Counted from the first letter of the stretch, positions 37,212 to 49,200 are shown. The stretch: 64,000 nt of DNA from Hymenolepis diminuta (GCA_900708905.1 CAADRB010000074.1:393880-457879), one strand, 5' to 3'. A program made the numbers and translations. Notes: generated by a model from the letters alone, not told the origin.

Positions 37212-40200
37212 CTGAAAGAATGGGTCAAGTTAATGAACAAATTTTCTTAACCGTAAAGACCAACTAGGATTTGGACTCACCGATCTATAATTCGGAAATG
37301 GTAGGGCTGTGTGATATGCAGGACATCTCGGGGAGTCCGTCTGTTAGCATTCTCTCGGCCTCCTCTCATAGCTGTTTTATCCGTCTTTGGACGGTTAAGA
37401 ACGGCTACTAATTTGGAGAGGAATATCATGGAGGAATTCATTTGAGGTTGCTGGGATTGCTGTGTCTCTTGAAAAGAGTCGTCCTGTGGGCTTAATTCAC
37501 TACCTCGATAGGGAGATTGGGGCGATTGGAGATGAAAGTACCAGTATGGGTAACTGCGCCATCTAAGTGATCAACGGATAGGGTCTGTAAGGTTTATACA
37601 TTTTTTTACACACGTACTTCTTACTCTCTAATAAATGTGATACTTTATTAGAAGTATTTCATTAATATAATTTACTTTAATGAGGAAAGAAAAATACACT
37701 AGTTTTACCTTCAATACTACATTTCTAGAGACAGATGAGGGCGGACGGCTTAAAATGACTTAAGAACTTAGAAATAAACCGTTAAAAATCGAAAGTTTAG
37801 GACCGTTTGGACAAGCATATCACACCTTATATATTATTCTATTCCAAGTGCTGTTAAGCGGTAAACGAAAGTATGAATTTAAAAATGCCACCAACTAACT
37901 GATATAGGTACTACAATGATTCTCTGAACAGGACAGTTATTTTAACGTAAGGGAATGGCACCAGGTCTTAACAGTGATTTCGTTTAAGGTTTGAACTAAG
38001 CTGAATTTATCAAGAATCCGTCTGCTCGTTATAGGCTATTAGATAGGCAATATGCCTAGACAAACTCGTAAATTAAATTTTGACTAATCTCTACCCTACT
38101 TGGCCCCTATTTTGTTTAATGAAGAAAATATTTTGCGATGGAGTGATGTTTGTTCACTTGATAGGCTCGTGGTGTGTTTAACGCTGCATGGAATTACCAA
38201 AGGAATCTCGTGCGCTGGAATACTTTGGAAAGTGCGCGCGTGCAGAGGTCTCCCAGCCAATCAGCGATCAATATTCGTACAGCGTAGCATTAATTGTACT
38301 CAACTACTAGGCATGTAGCATGGACGTAGCCTTGCTAGTTTTGGGGGCAACGTATGCTAGAGGCTACTTGAAACTAATCGGATAACTAAGATTTAGCCAA
38401 GGGTTCAGTATTTGTGTAGTATCCGCCACAGGCTGATACCTACAAGTACCTACATTAGAAAATTCTGGTATTCTTTCAAATGAGCTTGCTCTCTAGAAAA
38501 AATTACCCAATATAAGATATTCCGACAGAAACTTTATCACTACAGTTTAAGTAACGATGCATAGGAAGTGACATATTTATAGGTTCAACAAGATACTCTT
38601 CTTTTATGTGAATAGGTAATACGCCATACTTTCCTTAGCTTACAATAGCCTTGACATTTGTAGCGAAACAAAAAGACATACATTTGTTATGCTTCCAAAA
38701 GCTAGTAGATTTTCAAGTTCGAAATTCGGATATCCATACAATTAGTGGGAAAAATTTCTCATCAAACAAAATAATACAACTTCTGTTCAAAATTCGGACG
38801 TCTTAATACCCGTTGACAGAGACACTGAAGGAGCTCATCTGAGATCTTATTCAAAATAAATAAAATTTTTCAGTTTTAGTAAGGCAAATACTCATTTTTA
38901 ATTAATACTAGGTCACTAATTTATTTGAGGGTTAAAAAAATTATATTGGTGCTCAAAACAAAATCTTCTTTCACTTAGACACTGCAGAGATTCAATATTT
39001 AATCTCTCAGTTAAATTCTCTGTTAACAAAACGGTTTTCAACAATATTTTCTTTTCGTCCTCGAAATAAATTAGCACAAACTTCTTTCGGAAGTCTTTTG
39101 CGAAACAAATTCTGTTTCACTGTCCAGACTGCCGAAGTCACTTAACACATGCATGTGATTGAGGGTGATTAGGGGGTGAGATAATTTAGACGGTGATGTA
39201 GCTGTAAGAAACACAAAGACGTACCGATTTAGGTGTGCGTCCCAAGCGCTTAGAGTGTCGTGCAGACTCTGTGAATCCACCATAAGCTGCGCCCAATGGC
39301 TGAAGAGGCACAGATGAAGGTTAATGTCAAGTGATGTCATTCCATTAGAATAAAAGTTCCCTTTTTATCAGGAATTAAGCGAGTATTATATAGAAAAATT
39401 AATAGACATAATAATTTAGAAAGTTAAAAGAGATTCACTTTCCAAATATTTTATTAGATTCTCCAGAAAGAAACACTATGTGGGGTTATATATTATTATT
39501 ATATTTTATTATTCCGCTTATGAGATGGTTAATAAAGGAAAGAATCTTACTTAGTGGTGAGAATTTCATGATCCGTACATGCGGGAGCGAACACACCCCT
39601 ATAAAATGAAGAATAATTGTCAATTTTCTGGTAAAAGGAAGTCCAAGGAAAGAAGGGGAGACAGGAACAACTATACTTACTGGACGGTATCAAGACTTTT
39701 CGCAATAGCTCTTCCGAGATTCTGGATATAGGCCAGTTTGCTATAGGAGCCTCCGGTCAGCAATAATGCCCGACTCATTTGCAATTGAGCCTCATCGAAC
39801 AGACTCTGGATAATGAAGGTCGGTGCTGAAAAAAATTAATACACACTATATAATTAAAGGGATCAACGGGGTGATATACTAATTATAAATAGATAGTCTC
39901 ACCCACCAGCAAATGATTCAAAATTAAATATTCTGGTTAAAAAGAGCCACATATTACAAACATGAATTCATTCAGATTATAATAATTGAACTTCATGACT
40001 TTGAATATTTCAAAGTAACCCTTATGAAAAAGGGTAAATAGATGCGTCCAGGATAAAAAGTATGAACTCTTCCACTTTGATTACATACCACCTCCTCCTT
40101 CATCCCTTGTGATCATATTTTGCCATTTCGCGTGTTTTGGTGCTATCCCAAGATTATGTCTTGTAAATTTTTCGCTATATCATGGATATTATACAGGGGA

Positions 40201-43200
40201 GTTAGGACCATCCCACTTATAAATAATTACCAACAAAATAATGGCCATATGGCATTCTTCTTTGTCATAATAAAAGCGCTGAGGGGCTTTACTACTAAAG
40301 AGGTAGTATCAGCATTTTATCGACCTTATCTGATTCTTAAATATCTATCGTGGCTGATGACAGAAACTATTTAAAAAACTCCCCTTATTTTTTGTCAGAA
40401 AGCGAGATACTATAAGAATTTCGAGAAGCAGACGAAATGAACATGAGATTAATTAGTGTCTATTGGAATCTGCAAATTTAATAAATAAACGCACGATGGG
40501 GTCTAAATTACGTCAGAATTCGAAATAGTTCTTCCTTAAATTGCTATATATAACAGTTATCATGGTGTACATAAAGGTCGTTCTTCAAATCTTGATCCCA
40601 AGGTTATCAAATAGTATGTTGACATGCCACCTGCCAAACCTACAGGACCACCACGTACCGGTGCTTACCAAGTGATGTGGATATCATACCAACTGGTCAA
40701 CAAGAGAGGTTGTAGAATGCAGATTTCTCACATGAATATCTTACTTCGGTTCAAGAGAAATAGTAAAGTTTTTGTATTTTGCATGAAACTATCGGTGAAT
40801 GAAATAAATATAACTTCGGGCCCACAAATAGATGCTTAAAAAGAAAATCTTTTTAATCCATTTGACAAGAATTCTTAATTCTCACATCTACGAATGCATT
40901 TCCACGATTGTTTTATGTAAAATAACAGTTTCGACAGGTTCACTTACTTCGAATATGCGGGTAGATGATGGGACCCAGATAGCATTTATAAAAGTTTTTC
41001 TTTCCTTGAGCCATTCTACATCGACGTGGAATTCTCGGTTGCCACAGTCTGAAAATCGTCACAGTATTTAGATAAACTTGCTACTTAAATTGATAAAGTA
41101 GTGACTAAATAGAGGCTTACCCAATTCCTCGCAATATTCCTTCTTCTGGTGGACAGTCGTAAATACTAGTGCAACTACCTGAGTAGGCTTGAGCATAAGT
41201 AGGATAATTGAGGAACCAAGCAGAGTCCACTAATCCACTGACCTGTAACCTATTAAAGGGTCTATTGCCTCTTCGATAACGCAATCCTCTTCGAAGACGT
41301 CTCGCTAGTCGATCAATATTAAGCATCACGCCGATACCTCCAGCACTGAAATTAATTATCTTATTAAAAACTTGTAGAATGGCTAAGACTGTCATAGACT
41401 GAATAGTAAGTTATTAGAAAGCACCGTATACTCAAAAGTTAATGAAAAATACCTTGAACCAGCAAATACGACTTTGTCTGCATGGAAAAACTCAGGCTGT
41501 CTGAGAAGATCGTCAATAACAGCCGTGAGAATTCGTGATCCATGAAAGTAATAGCCTGTAAAATTAAAATAACAGCTTTATCGCATTCTTTACTTATATG
41601 TTATAAGTAAAATCCTATTAAAGAAACAACTTACCGCCAGTGCGTTCACGTTTCTTTCCGCTCCACAAATCGCTTGAGCAGTATGGAACAAATCTAAAGC
41701 AAAGTTAAATAACAAAAGTAAATTAACTTACAAAATATTGTAGTTGTGATAATTGGGATTAATTCGATCATCCCATGAGAGCACACCGCCAACTATAAAA
41801 TAGGGCATTGTTAGGAGATGCAAAATAGGAACGTACTGTATCGATTCATGTGCCAAGTTCGGGAAGAGAAGAGTGCGTGATTGGTGATTTGACGTGAGAT
41901 ACATGTCGCTTCATCAAAACAGTACCATCCACCTTCCAAATAGATCAACCAGTTCTTGGATCGCAGATCTTTTGAGCGGCGAACATAATACCTGGAAAGT
42001 AAGAGCTCTCATTAGCAAGATATGTAAAATTCATCTATTGCAATATGTCATAAATAAAATTCACTTGATTTATTCGAATTTGGATCAATGAATATATAAT
42101 TTAAAAAGAATTTTTAATGTTTAAGTTTCAATCTCCGAAAAAAGAAAATAACTTTATTTTAATTACTTAACGTTTGCAGATAAATATCCAAAATAAATGA
42201 ATGACAAATTAATATTAAAGTTTAATAAATAAATGTTATGCAGTCTGCAAGTCGGTATCCCATCCCGTCGAAAACTTATTACAATTCATTCCGAACTATG
42301 TACGGTATAATAGCGTTATTTCATTAATAATGGAAGAAAATACATAACTATTATTAAATTCGTCAAGAGAAAATATTTAATAATTTTCGCAATTATACTT
42401 TCACCTTGACACCTCCCCTTTTTAATTTTCACCTCCTTGTAGAACTGCGCTTGAAGTCCCTCTGTTTATTTTGATATTCTTCTTGGTGACTTCAGCAACG
42501 TATTTGGATGAGTGATAGAACATCGGTCCGCTTCTTACAATTAATAACCCCCTCAGAGATTTCCCGTCAAGTCTTAGATAAGTAGACGATTAGAAGTAAA
42601 CGTGAATAGTTTTCAGTTTTCTGCCATTATTCCCCCCCCCCCCCTTTATTTGGACCTGTTCTTTCCCCTTCTCTTGAATCGGGACTTTTGCTTCGTTTGT
42701 CAGGAATGGAATGCTTCATTCACTGTTGATTTCGCAGGAAGATCTCCATTCACTATCTTTTGACAGCATTAACTTTTAATTCTGGATTAAATTCACTTGC
42801 TATGACAGTTAAGGATGTTGTTTCCTTTACCGCCCCTTGTTCTGATCCATTTTATAACACATTGCCACTTTCATTCCATTTCTTATCCTTCTTCTGGCTG
42901 GGTCCTGGTTGTGTCACTCAACTAACTGTTGATTTAATCTTCAAATAAAGTTCTTCTTCGTGGATTCTGGTTTCTCTCGGCACATTGTTTCCTTATGTCC
43001 TCGTTGACCACACAAGTTGCAAATATGTGATTTATATGGGCAAAATGGGCAAAGACATTACAAAGCCAACATCAATTGGAGAGAAAACATTTCTGGATGC
43101 AATTTTACTAGAAATTCGATTGACAAAGTCGTGCTTACCAGATTTCTGCTAAAGAGAATTGACAATCCTTATTTTTATCCGGAAAATTTCCTTGAATATA

Positions 43201-46200
43201 TATAGGTTTAAACCGCAGGAGCAGAATGAATTGCATCTTTTGAAATCGCAGGAAATTCTCATGATACTAAATAAAAAGTTTTCCATAAATATGAAAATAA
43301 AGACTGAAAAGTCGGATATTCCCTTTTCCCACGTTTCTGGGGAACGACTGGTTCTACAAGGTAATGAATTTTACTATGGTCTAGATGCAGATCGAACTTT
43401 TGCTAACTTGTTTGAAAAATATGAGAATATCCCAGATAATGAAAAGGTTGGACTGTCATTATGGGAGTGAGGAGCTGTTGAAAATGAAAGGATTACATGT
43501 ATCATCCATGCAAGAACTAGTTGAGATTAAGTATTCGATAAAATTGTCACAATTCTCCCCGATTTGTTTATTAAAAAGTTTTCCGAACTCCAATAGCATG
43601 ATGAAGACTGGATGACCTATGCCTGTTGTGTGAATACATATTTTAAACTCTCAAATTTTTTGACATTTAAAAGGATCATTTCAAATGTCTGCTGTCTTTC
43701 CGTGGTCTTCGAGAACTTTGTCCAGCTGACATATGTCCTTGAATTCTCAGAATGATTGAAGAAAGTGATAAAATCACCTTGGACGATCCTGCTAACGAAT
43801 GCTCGGAAATCAAGTATTATAGTGACATGACTCACCATAAATCAGATGGATTTATTTATGTGAAAAGGTTTAAAAGAATTTCTATTGAAACTTTTTCTTA
43901 TCCTCTTAAAGCTCCATCTGAATGCAAACTCTGCCATGATGTGCACTTTGCCCGATTTTGTCAATAAACACTTCATAGTTGCGAACAATGTGCCAAAAGA
44001 GGTCACAAGGGAATAAGGTGCTGAGTAAAAACTGGTTTCAAAAAGTGAAATTTGACCCGGAGGGTTAAACCGGCGAGCTCTCTGAAATGCCTAAGTTTTT
44101 GCCCTATGAGTGAGGTCCAAGCCTTATATAGACAAAAATATGTTAATCTAAATAACTGATCAGTCTAAAGCTAGATAAAGCCTCTAAAAGTGCCCTGAAT
44201 TTGCGAAAATTATGGAAAAATTTAGGTTCACCAGCACTGATTCCTTCAGGTGTGGTCACAAAGAATGTTTCCGACTGCATTCTGAACTCTGAAGAGGAAC
44301 TGAAGTGTCAGGCCTTCTATGGTGATCAGCGACTCTGAACAAAATGGTTCGTGAAAAATCAACCTTAACTGATTTTTATTGATTTTGATTGGTTGAACAA
44401 ATTGAAGTTATTGAAAAGAATGAAAAAGATCATTAAGGCTGCTCAACTTAGGGCACAGAATAAAAGAACCAATAGAATGCGAAAAATGCAGCAAATTGAA
44501 CCACATCCTGCTATAGGTGCATAAATGAAACCAGAATTGGAATTAAACGGTGCTAAAGAAACAGAGAATAGGGATTCCTTTTCGAAACCAAACCAGGAAA
44601 TGTGGAAAGATAAAGTTCAAGAGGAGGGAGGAATTGCAGAAATACAGAAAGATGTCCTTTTGAATTTCTTGATGACCATAAATCGAATGCTTGGTGAAAA
44701 ATCTTTAATGGAATCACTAATGGGACGAAGAAACCGACTGAAGCTGAATGAATCATCTAAATGTACCTCTGAAGAAGGAATAGCTCACCAGGAAAGAAAG
44801 CTGAACCATCCACAGAACTTCAAACGAACCAGAAGATTAAGTTCAACGAAGAAGACATGGCTAATAAAGGGGAGGTGTCAAGGCGGAAATATTATAATTA
44901 TGTTAGAAGAATATACATTAGGTATTTCTCCCTCCCCCCTTTGAAAATAACATTTTTCTTATTTTTGTCTGTTATATTTCCCTTATGATTAATACTATAG
45001 GTCTGTTTGTATATTTCAAGGTCATAATTAAATTGGTTTTGTGGGTGAGTGACTTGAGTGTACTCCCACATCTCCTCTTGGGAAATTGGGATATCGGGTA
45101 CTTAGAGCGTAAAAAATGAAACTGAAATAAATGCGGAAATGAATAAATAAAGTGTAATAATGGAAATGTCAGAAAATTTAGATTGATACTTTACGTTTCG
45201 AAAATATTTACTTTTATTGAATGAATCAGTTTTAAAATTTCATAAGGAGTGAACTAGTTTGATCTATTTATTCGTAAAACATTAACTTATTTATCAAAAG
45301 CACATTCTGAGACATCTAAAAGAGCAACAGGGAGGTGAAAATAAAATTTCTTGCAATTCCGAAAATTTTAAATAAAGAAAAGGACGTAACGAAAAATGCA
45401 ACCCATTGCCTCTATCGCTTTGTCAAATTTCGTGGGAAAAAGTCGCATAAAGAGCTACCATTTCTAACAATCCTTCGCTTCCTTCGCATCTCAATCCCAT
45501 CGGTACTCCCCTTCTGTAAAATCTTGTGTTTGTCTGACGCCAATGTGACCATTTGTTATCCCCCAGTGGGATTAGTGTAGTTTGCCAATTGCAGAGAACG
45601 AGGAGGAAGAATCAGCAGTGAAATTTCACCTGTTTTTCTCCTCTCTTCTCCTCTTCTTTCTGCTTCTCCTTCATTTCATTTAATTTAGGTGTCAGGAACA
45701 GGGTAAAGACCTGCCGATTTCTGATGTCGGCTGTCAAATAGCCGATTTCTCCTCCTGAAACTGCGTAAATTGGGAAAGAGGAAGTGAGAAAAACAGCAAA
45801 ATAACTCTCTTGTCAGATAATCGAATATCAAAATTTAGATACCATCTAGGGTAGGTACATAACCACAAAAAGTGGAAAGAATACTACGAATGAAATGAAA
45901 TTAATATTTATTCATTTGGAATAGCCATAATATAAAAGTGATTTTTGGTTCACCCAGATACGAGGTAATATGAAATCGTCTTATCCATCAGATGCATTCA
46001 ATATTGAAATATTTCAACCAGTTCAAGCATCTATTAGCTGGTATAGTTGGAAGGTCAAAACTTTCTATTGTATTTTTATGGAGACTTCCCTCCTTCTTAC
46101 CTCCACTTTTAATATGAGTAATTGAACATTACAAGTCCTTGCTCTTCCACGTGGAAGGAAGAGATTTTTGATAATACTATTAAATGAGAATGTCGAGTAA

Positions 46201-48748
46201 GGTATTATAGAATGTTAACACTACATACTCAGCAAGGTGACATGATGGATGAGAAGTGAAAGAGGGCTTAAAGGAAGGATAAAACGACTAATCAATTAAA
46301 GTAGAAAACGAATACCAATAAAATAATTCAAGTGAATCTGTCATTTCTATTTACCAAGTTGGCTGTTAGAATACAGTAAGTGTGGATTTGTTTCACGATC
46401 CATACTTTTTCATTGAATTCCTCAGTTTAATTGCTTCTTCAATCAGATGGGACTTTTCTGCCGACAGAAGGAGCGCAATGTAAAGGCAATGCTTCAATTC
46501 TCTGTTGTATTTTTTTTCTCTATGAAGATTCCTGTAGAAATTTAATGGATATCTGGACATTGTGATCTCAGATCATGGGATCATGACGAAATTTAGTGTA
46601 TATTTAATTTATTTTAAAATGTTTATTACTTTCACGCTGATTTTCGTATTAGCAAAATTTTGACAAATTTGTACCATGTTAATTGTGACAGAGTTTTCAA
46701 AGGTACCAAGAGTTTTTTGTGGTACGAAGCGGTGGGTTAAAGAAATTTGCCGCTAAACCGACAAAACGGCTATTTGCTTTGGCTCCTGTTTCACTCTCTT
46801 ACCTTAAAATGCGCTGAAAACTCAAAAGCATCACAGAGTTTGACCTTTCATTATAATTTCCGGTCTTGTAGTAAAAGGGATAGATACTAATTGCAGAAGA
46901 AAAATTTTCGCCGACTTAGAGTAGTACAATTAGGAGAGGATTCTGAACATGAAATCTTGGCGATGGAATAAGACACAAATAATTTGTCGACCCAGCTTCG
47001 CTACAGGGCCTTTATAAACAAGTATCTGAGGACATTTATATTTTTGTAATTTAAACTAATCCAACAATAATTAATGTTTATTTTATATCAGAAGATCTCA
47101 TGGCACATACTACTATAACTAATGAAATGAAAAATCATGCTGTAATAGAAATTGCAAGACTTCTAAGGGTCGACAGATATTTCGTCTGCAAAGTTAGAAG
47201 GACCTGCTAAATGAAAACAATGGAGAGGAATTGGCCGGTACAAGGAAGAGAAAACACCATTGCCAGCGCTCTGACTCACTCACTCAAAAGAACTGAGCTT
47301 GTGAGAAGAGTGTATGGCATGGCATGATGGACGAAAATCCTGAGAAGTCAATACGCGACATCTTGTCAAAATCTTCATGTGTCTGAAGGAGCAACAATGT
47401 GTAAGAAATGTTGTTCATCAGAACCTCGGATACAAATCTCACACATTTTTAGGCTAGGTCAGCTTACTTCGACAAAAATTACTCAAGAGCATCGTTTAAA
47501 GGGTGCAGAAGGACGCTTAAACAAATTAAAGCACCCAGAAGAATGGGAGTGGTTTTGGTTTTTCTCCCACGAAAAAACTTCGACCAGGATCAAAAATTCA
47601 GTCGAATAAATGATAGATGGATATGTGTGGACGGAACCACTGAAATCCCAACCTCTATGCAAGCAACAGTGATGGTATTCGATGCTGATATCAGTGAGGG
47701 AGGGATATATCATGACTTCTTTATTTTTTCCACAGCGTCTTAGAGTCAATGTAGAAGCAGATGCCTATTTGGAGATTCTTCAGACCATTGTTGTTCAATC
47801 ACCCTGGACAGATGGCGTAACCAATGGAAGAAGACCCTATTTCATCCAACAAGATTCAGCTCCATCCCACAAATCTCTCAAACTCCTGGATTGGATGACC
47901 GATAATTTTAGTCAACATGTCACACCAAACTTATGGCCCCCTCCTAACTCGCCAGAGCTTAACCCTTTGGATTATTATGTGTGGGGTGTGGTTGGGAAGG
48001 CAGTTTTAACCACCGCCATAATACCAAATCCTTCTTTCTGATAGAAGTAATAGCCTGAGCAGTGGAGGGCATCAATAAAGACCACCCGATCTGATCAAAG
48101 CTTGTGGTCAATCGCTTTCGGACTGGAATTGAGTGAGTGATGGAAGCCGAAGGAGGGTATAGAGTATGAAACATAGGTTAATAAGTATTATGTTTATTTG
48201 TTTTGTTATAAGAAATTGTAGGTTTCGTCCATTAACGGTTTCATCTTCTGTTTTTCTGAAGTTGCGTATTGAAGATATGTCCAACACTGCCGATACTGAA
48301 GCTGTCTATTTGTTTATACTTATGACGAATAAGAAATTTGACAAAAAATGATTCAAAAGTTGTCAGAGAAATGTGCTATATTCTTTGATTCTAATGAGGC
48401 AGTACTGTTGGCAAATCAATAGACATCAAAGGCACTGACTTTGACTTAAATTTAAAGAGCAATGAGTTGACATCCTTACCCAGCCTTGGTTCCATCGTTG
48501 CACCGGACATCTGAATAACTTAGGTAGCGTAGATTGAATACTTTATGGCTGCGATAGTTTGTACTACTGTGAGTGTACCATGAAGGAAGAGAAGGAGATG
48601 GCTGTCGATACCAGAAGTGGGGATTTACTGTAGAAGCATTTGGAGCAATGCTCATTCTTCGATAAGCGTGAACACTACTCCTCAATCGAAGTATCTGAAT
48701 GAGTGCTAGTAAAAGCAGAACACCTTTCCAGTTTTCAACTCTTTGCAT
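36914..48748 (-). CDS. notum: Notum, palmitoleoyl-protein carboxylesterase, 12 exons, 606 aa
   Basis: Exons on the minus strand: 48748-48480, 41991-41837, 41792-41732, 41693-41635, 41555-41453, 41345-41121, 41048-40948, 39825-39681, 39598-39551, 39299-39225, 37562-37281, 37211-36914. All are GT-AG and in phase (1821 nt with stop). A signal peptide spans residues 1 to about 28 (hydrophobic core 9-20, cleavage likely after VHA), with an N-glycosylation site at N37. Family hallmarks are LEGGWYC (about 108-114, oxyanion-hole Trp), PYCSSDLWSG (165-174) and GSSAGG with nucleophile Ser216. Asp335 in FDEAQL and His383 in the CTDHEIL context complete the alpha/beta-hydrolase triad. Notum is secreted and removes the palmitoleate from Wnt, shutting off signalling. 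An extra segment of about 94 residues encoded by exon 11 is unlike vertebrate Notum. The C-terminal region has a CNPSC motif. The catalytic set is complete, so an active enzyme is expected. Confidence 0.95.
37281..37562 (-). CDS. notum: Notum exon 11 (extended insert)
   Basis: 282 nt, about 94 residues. It is Gln/Ser-rich and then basic, and open throughout, with acceptor TTAG|ATGG and donor GATCG|GTGAGT. Vertebrate Notum is much shorter here. An internal CGAG|GTAGTG would end the exon early only with a poor donor. Confidence 0.85.
37563..39224 (-). other. Notum intron 10
   Basis: 1662 bp. It contains one copy (about 38100-38400) of a dispersed repeat whose other copy is at 57440-57735. Otherwise AT-rich, with nothing supported. 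Confidence 0.6.
38100..38400. repeat. Dispersed repeat family 2, copy a
   Basis: It shares TGCAGAGG-(T)-CTCC, CAGCCAATCAGCGATCAATAT and, about 80 bp later, GGACGTAGCCTTGCTAG...GGATAAC with 57440-57735, in the same order and spacing. Confidence 0.5.
39225..39299 (-). CDS. notum: Notum exon 10
   Basis: 75 nt encoding HWAQLMVDSQSLHDTLSAWD, matching the conserved HWxxL...SLxxAL...WD region. Confidence 0.9.
39551..39598 (-). CDS. notum: Notum exon 9 (catalytic His)
   Basis: 48 nt encoding GVFAPACTDHEILTT. His383 fits the triad histidine of the ACLSHE motif in vertebrates. Confidence 0.9.
39681..39825 (-). CDS. notum: Notum exon 8 (catalytic Asp)
   Basis: 145 nt encoding TPTFIIQSLFDEAQLQM and YIQNLGR. 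Asp335 in FDEAQ is the expected triad acid. Confidence 0.93.
39826..40947 (-). other. Notum intron 7
   Basis: 1122 bp, AT-rich. No repeat or gene is recognised. Confidence 0.6.
40948..41048 (-). CDS. notum: Notum exon 7
   Basis: 101 nt encoding LWQPRIPRRC...CYLGPIIYPHIR, with the paired cysteines of this segment. Donor GAA|GTAAGT. Confidence 0.9.
41121..41345 (-). CDS. notum: Notum exon 6
   Basis: 225 nt. It begins with the T that completes Ser216, then AGGIGVMLNIDRL and SGLVDSAWFL, both family hallmarks, then a Cys-containing loop. Confidence 0.93.
41453..41555 (-). CDS. notum: Notum exon 5
   Basis: 103 nt encoding YYFHGSRILTAVIDDLL and the strand leading to the nucleophile. It ends after AG of the catalytic serine codon. 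Confidence 0.92.
41635..41693 (-). CDS. notum: Notum exon 4
   Basis: 59 nt encoding FVPYCSSDLWSG, a highly conserved Notum motif. Confidence 0.92.
41732..41792 (-). CDS. notum: Notum exon 3
   Basis: 61 nt encoding the GGVLSWDD...NPNYHNYN stretch before the first core strand. It is flanked by introns of 44 and 38 bp. Confidence 0.9.
41837..41991 (-). CDS. notum: Notum exon 2
   Basis: Residues 90-141. It contains LIYLEGGWYCFD, with the oxyanion-hole Trp and a conserved Cys. The acceptor is TTTCCAG|GTAT and the donor ACA|GTACGT. Confidence 0.92.
43000..44945 (+). pseudogene. Decayed protein-coding element with CCHC zinc knuckles
   Basis: Open stretches at 43159-43470, 43752-43967 and 44525-44944 are broken by stops and frame changes. 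Two cysteine knuckles lie in one frame at 43923-43961 (C-X2-C-X3-H-X4-C) and 43980-44021 (canonical C-X2-C-X4-H-X4-C), separated by a TAA. The upstream part looks like ordinary protein sequence. The downstream part is Lys/Glu-rich. Knuckle pairs are typical of Gag-like retroelement proteins but also occur in cellular RNA-binding proteins. No reverse transcriptase motif is seen, so the class is undecided. Confidence 0.45.
47100..48168 (+). mobile_element. mariner-like DNA transposon, degraded transposase
   Basis: About 1.07 kb showing a transposase in several frames. The N-terminal part (from ATG 47100) resembles a helix-turn-helix. The catalytic part shows IQQDSAPSHKS, then WPPPNSPELNPLDYYVWG, and a tail matching RFR..IE..MEAEGGY before a stop at 48166-48168. 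The second and third acidic residues (QQD, LDYY) remain. At the first, the expected Asp of the DEK context reads His (FSHEK). Internal stops and frameshifts mean no protein is made. The count between the second and third Asp is 38, not the 34 of classic mariner. Terminal inverted repeats could not be identified by eye. Confidence 0.85.
48480..48748 (-). CDS. notum: Notum exon 1 (signal peptide)
   Basis: Residues 1-89. The ATG is followed by a hydrophobic signal sequence and a Ser/Asn-rich stretch. It ends in RCNDGTKAG, the family's CNDG motif. The donor is GCTGG|GTAAGG. Confidence 0.9.
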
Positions 48749-49200
48749 TGAAATCGAAGTCTCCTTAATAAAGAAAAGGGGGTTAGAAACGTCGCCATGG
48801 GAAAATGTAATTTTGACCTGACGCTAACCAGTTCAAATGCGCTCCGTCGTATTAAGTGATTAGATAGGATTATGCAATGAGTCATATTCAAATACTTTAC
48901 CTTCCCTAGCTAATAGAGGGTTGAGAATTAAGATGAAAACATAAATAAAGAGACGGCACACACCTCCATCTAGGTGAATACTTTAGTATCTGCAGGCATC
49001 GGCAATATCGTTACATATTCTATAAAGGGAAGGGGTGNNNNNNNNNNNNNNNNNNNNNNNNNNNNNNGGGAAAGATTGCAAACCAATGCCTTTGATACTA
49101 TGGGCGGTGTAGAGAAAAAAGCGGTGGTCTAAAGTAGCCCACAGAAAGAAAGGGGAAGAAAAAGAGCAAGAGGTATGCAAATTTACCGCTAGCGACCGCC
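48749..49200 (-). promoter_or_regulatory. Notum 5' region
   Basis: Sequence upstream of the Notum ATG, interrupted by an N gap. It holds a CTTTGAT TCF/LEF-type site (49090-49096) and an ATGCAAAT POU octamer (49175-49182). Notum is a known Wnt/beta-catenin target in animals, so the TCF-like site is suggestive, but a 7-mer can occur by chance. Confidence 0.35.
49038..49067. other. Assembly gap (30 N)
   Basis: Thirty Ns about 290 bp upstream of the Notum ATG. The true length is unknown and 5' UTR or promoter sequence may be missing. Confidence 0.98.

Larger units (their letters stand above)
41992..48479 (-). other. Notum intron 1 with nested decayed elements
   Basis: 6488 bp intron between the signal-peptide exon and the catalytic domain. 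It contains a C13 run (42632-42644), a decayed CCHC-containing element (about 43000-44945) and a mariner-like pseudogene (47100-48168). Both elements are on the strand opposite to Notum. The remaining parts are AT-rich without features. Confidence 0.8.
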
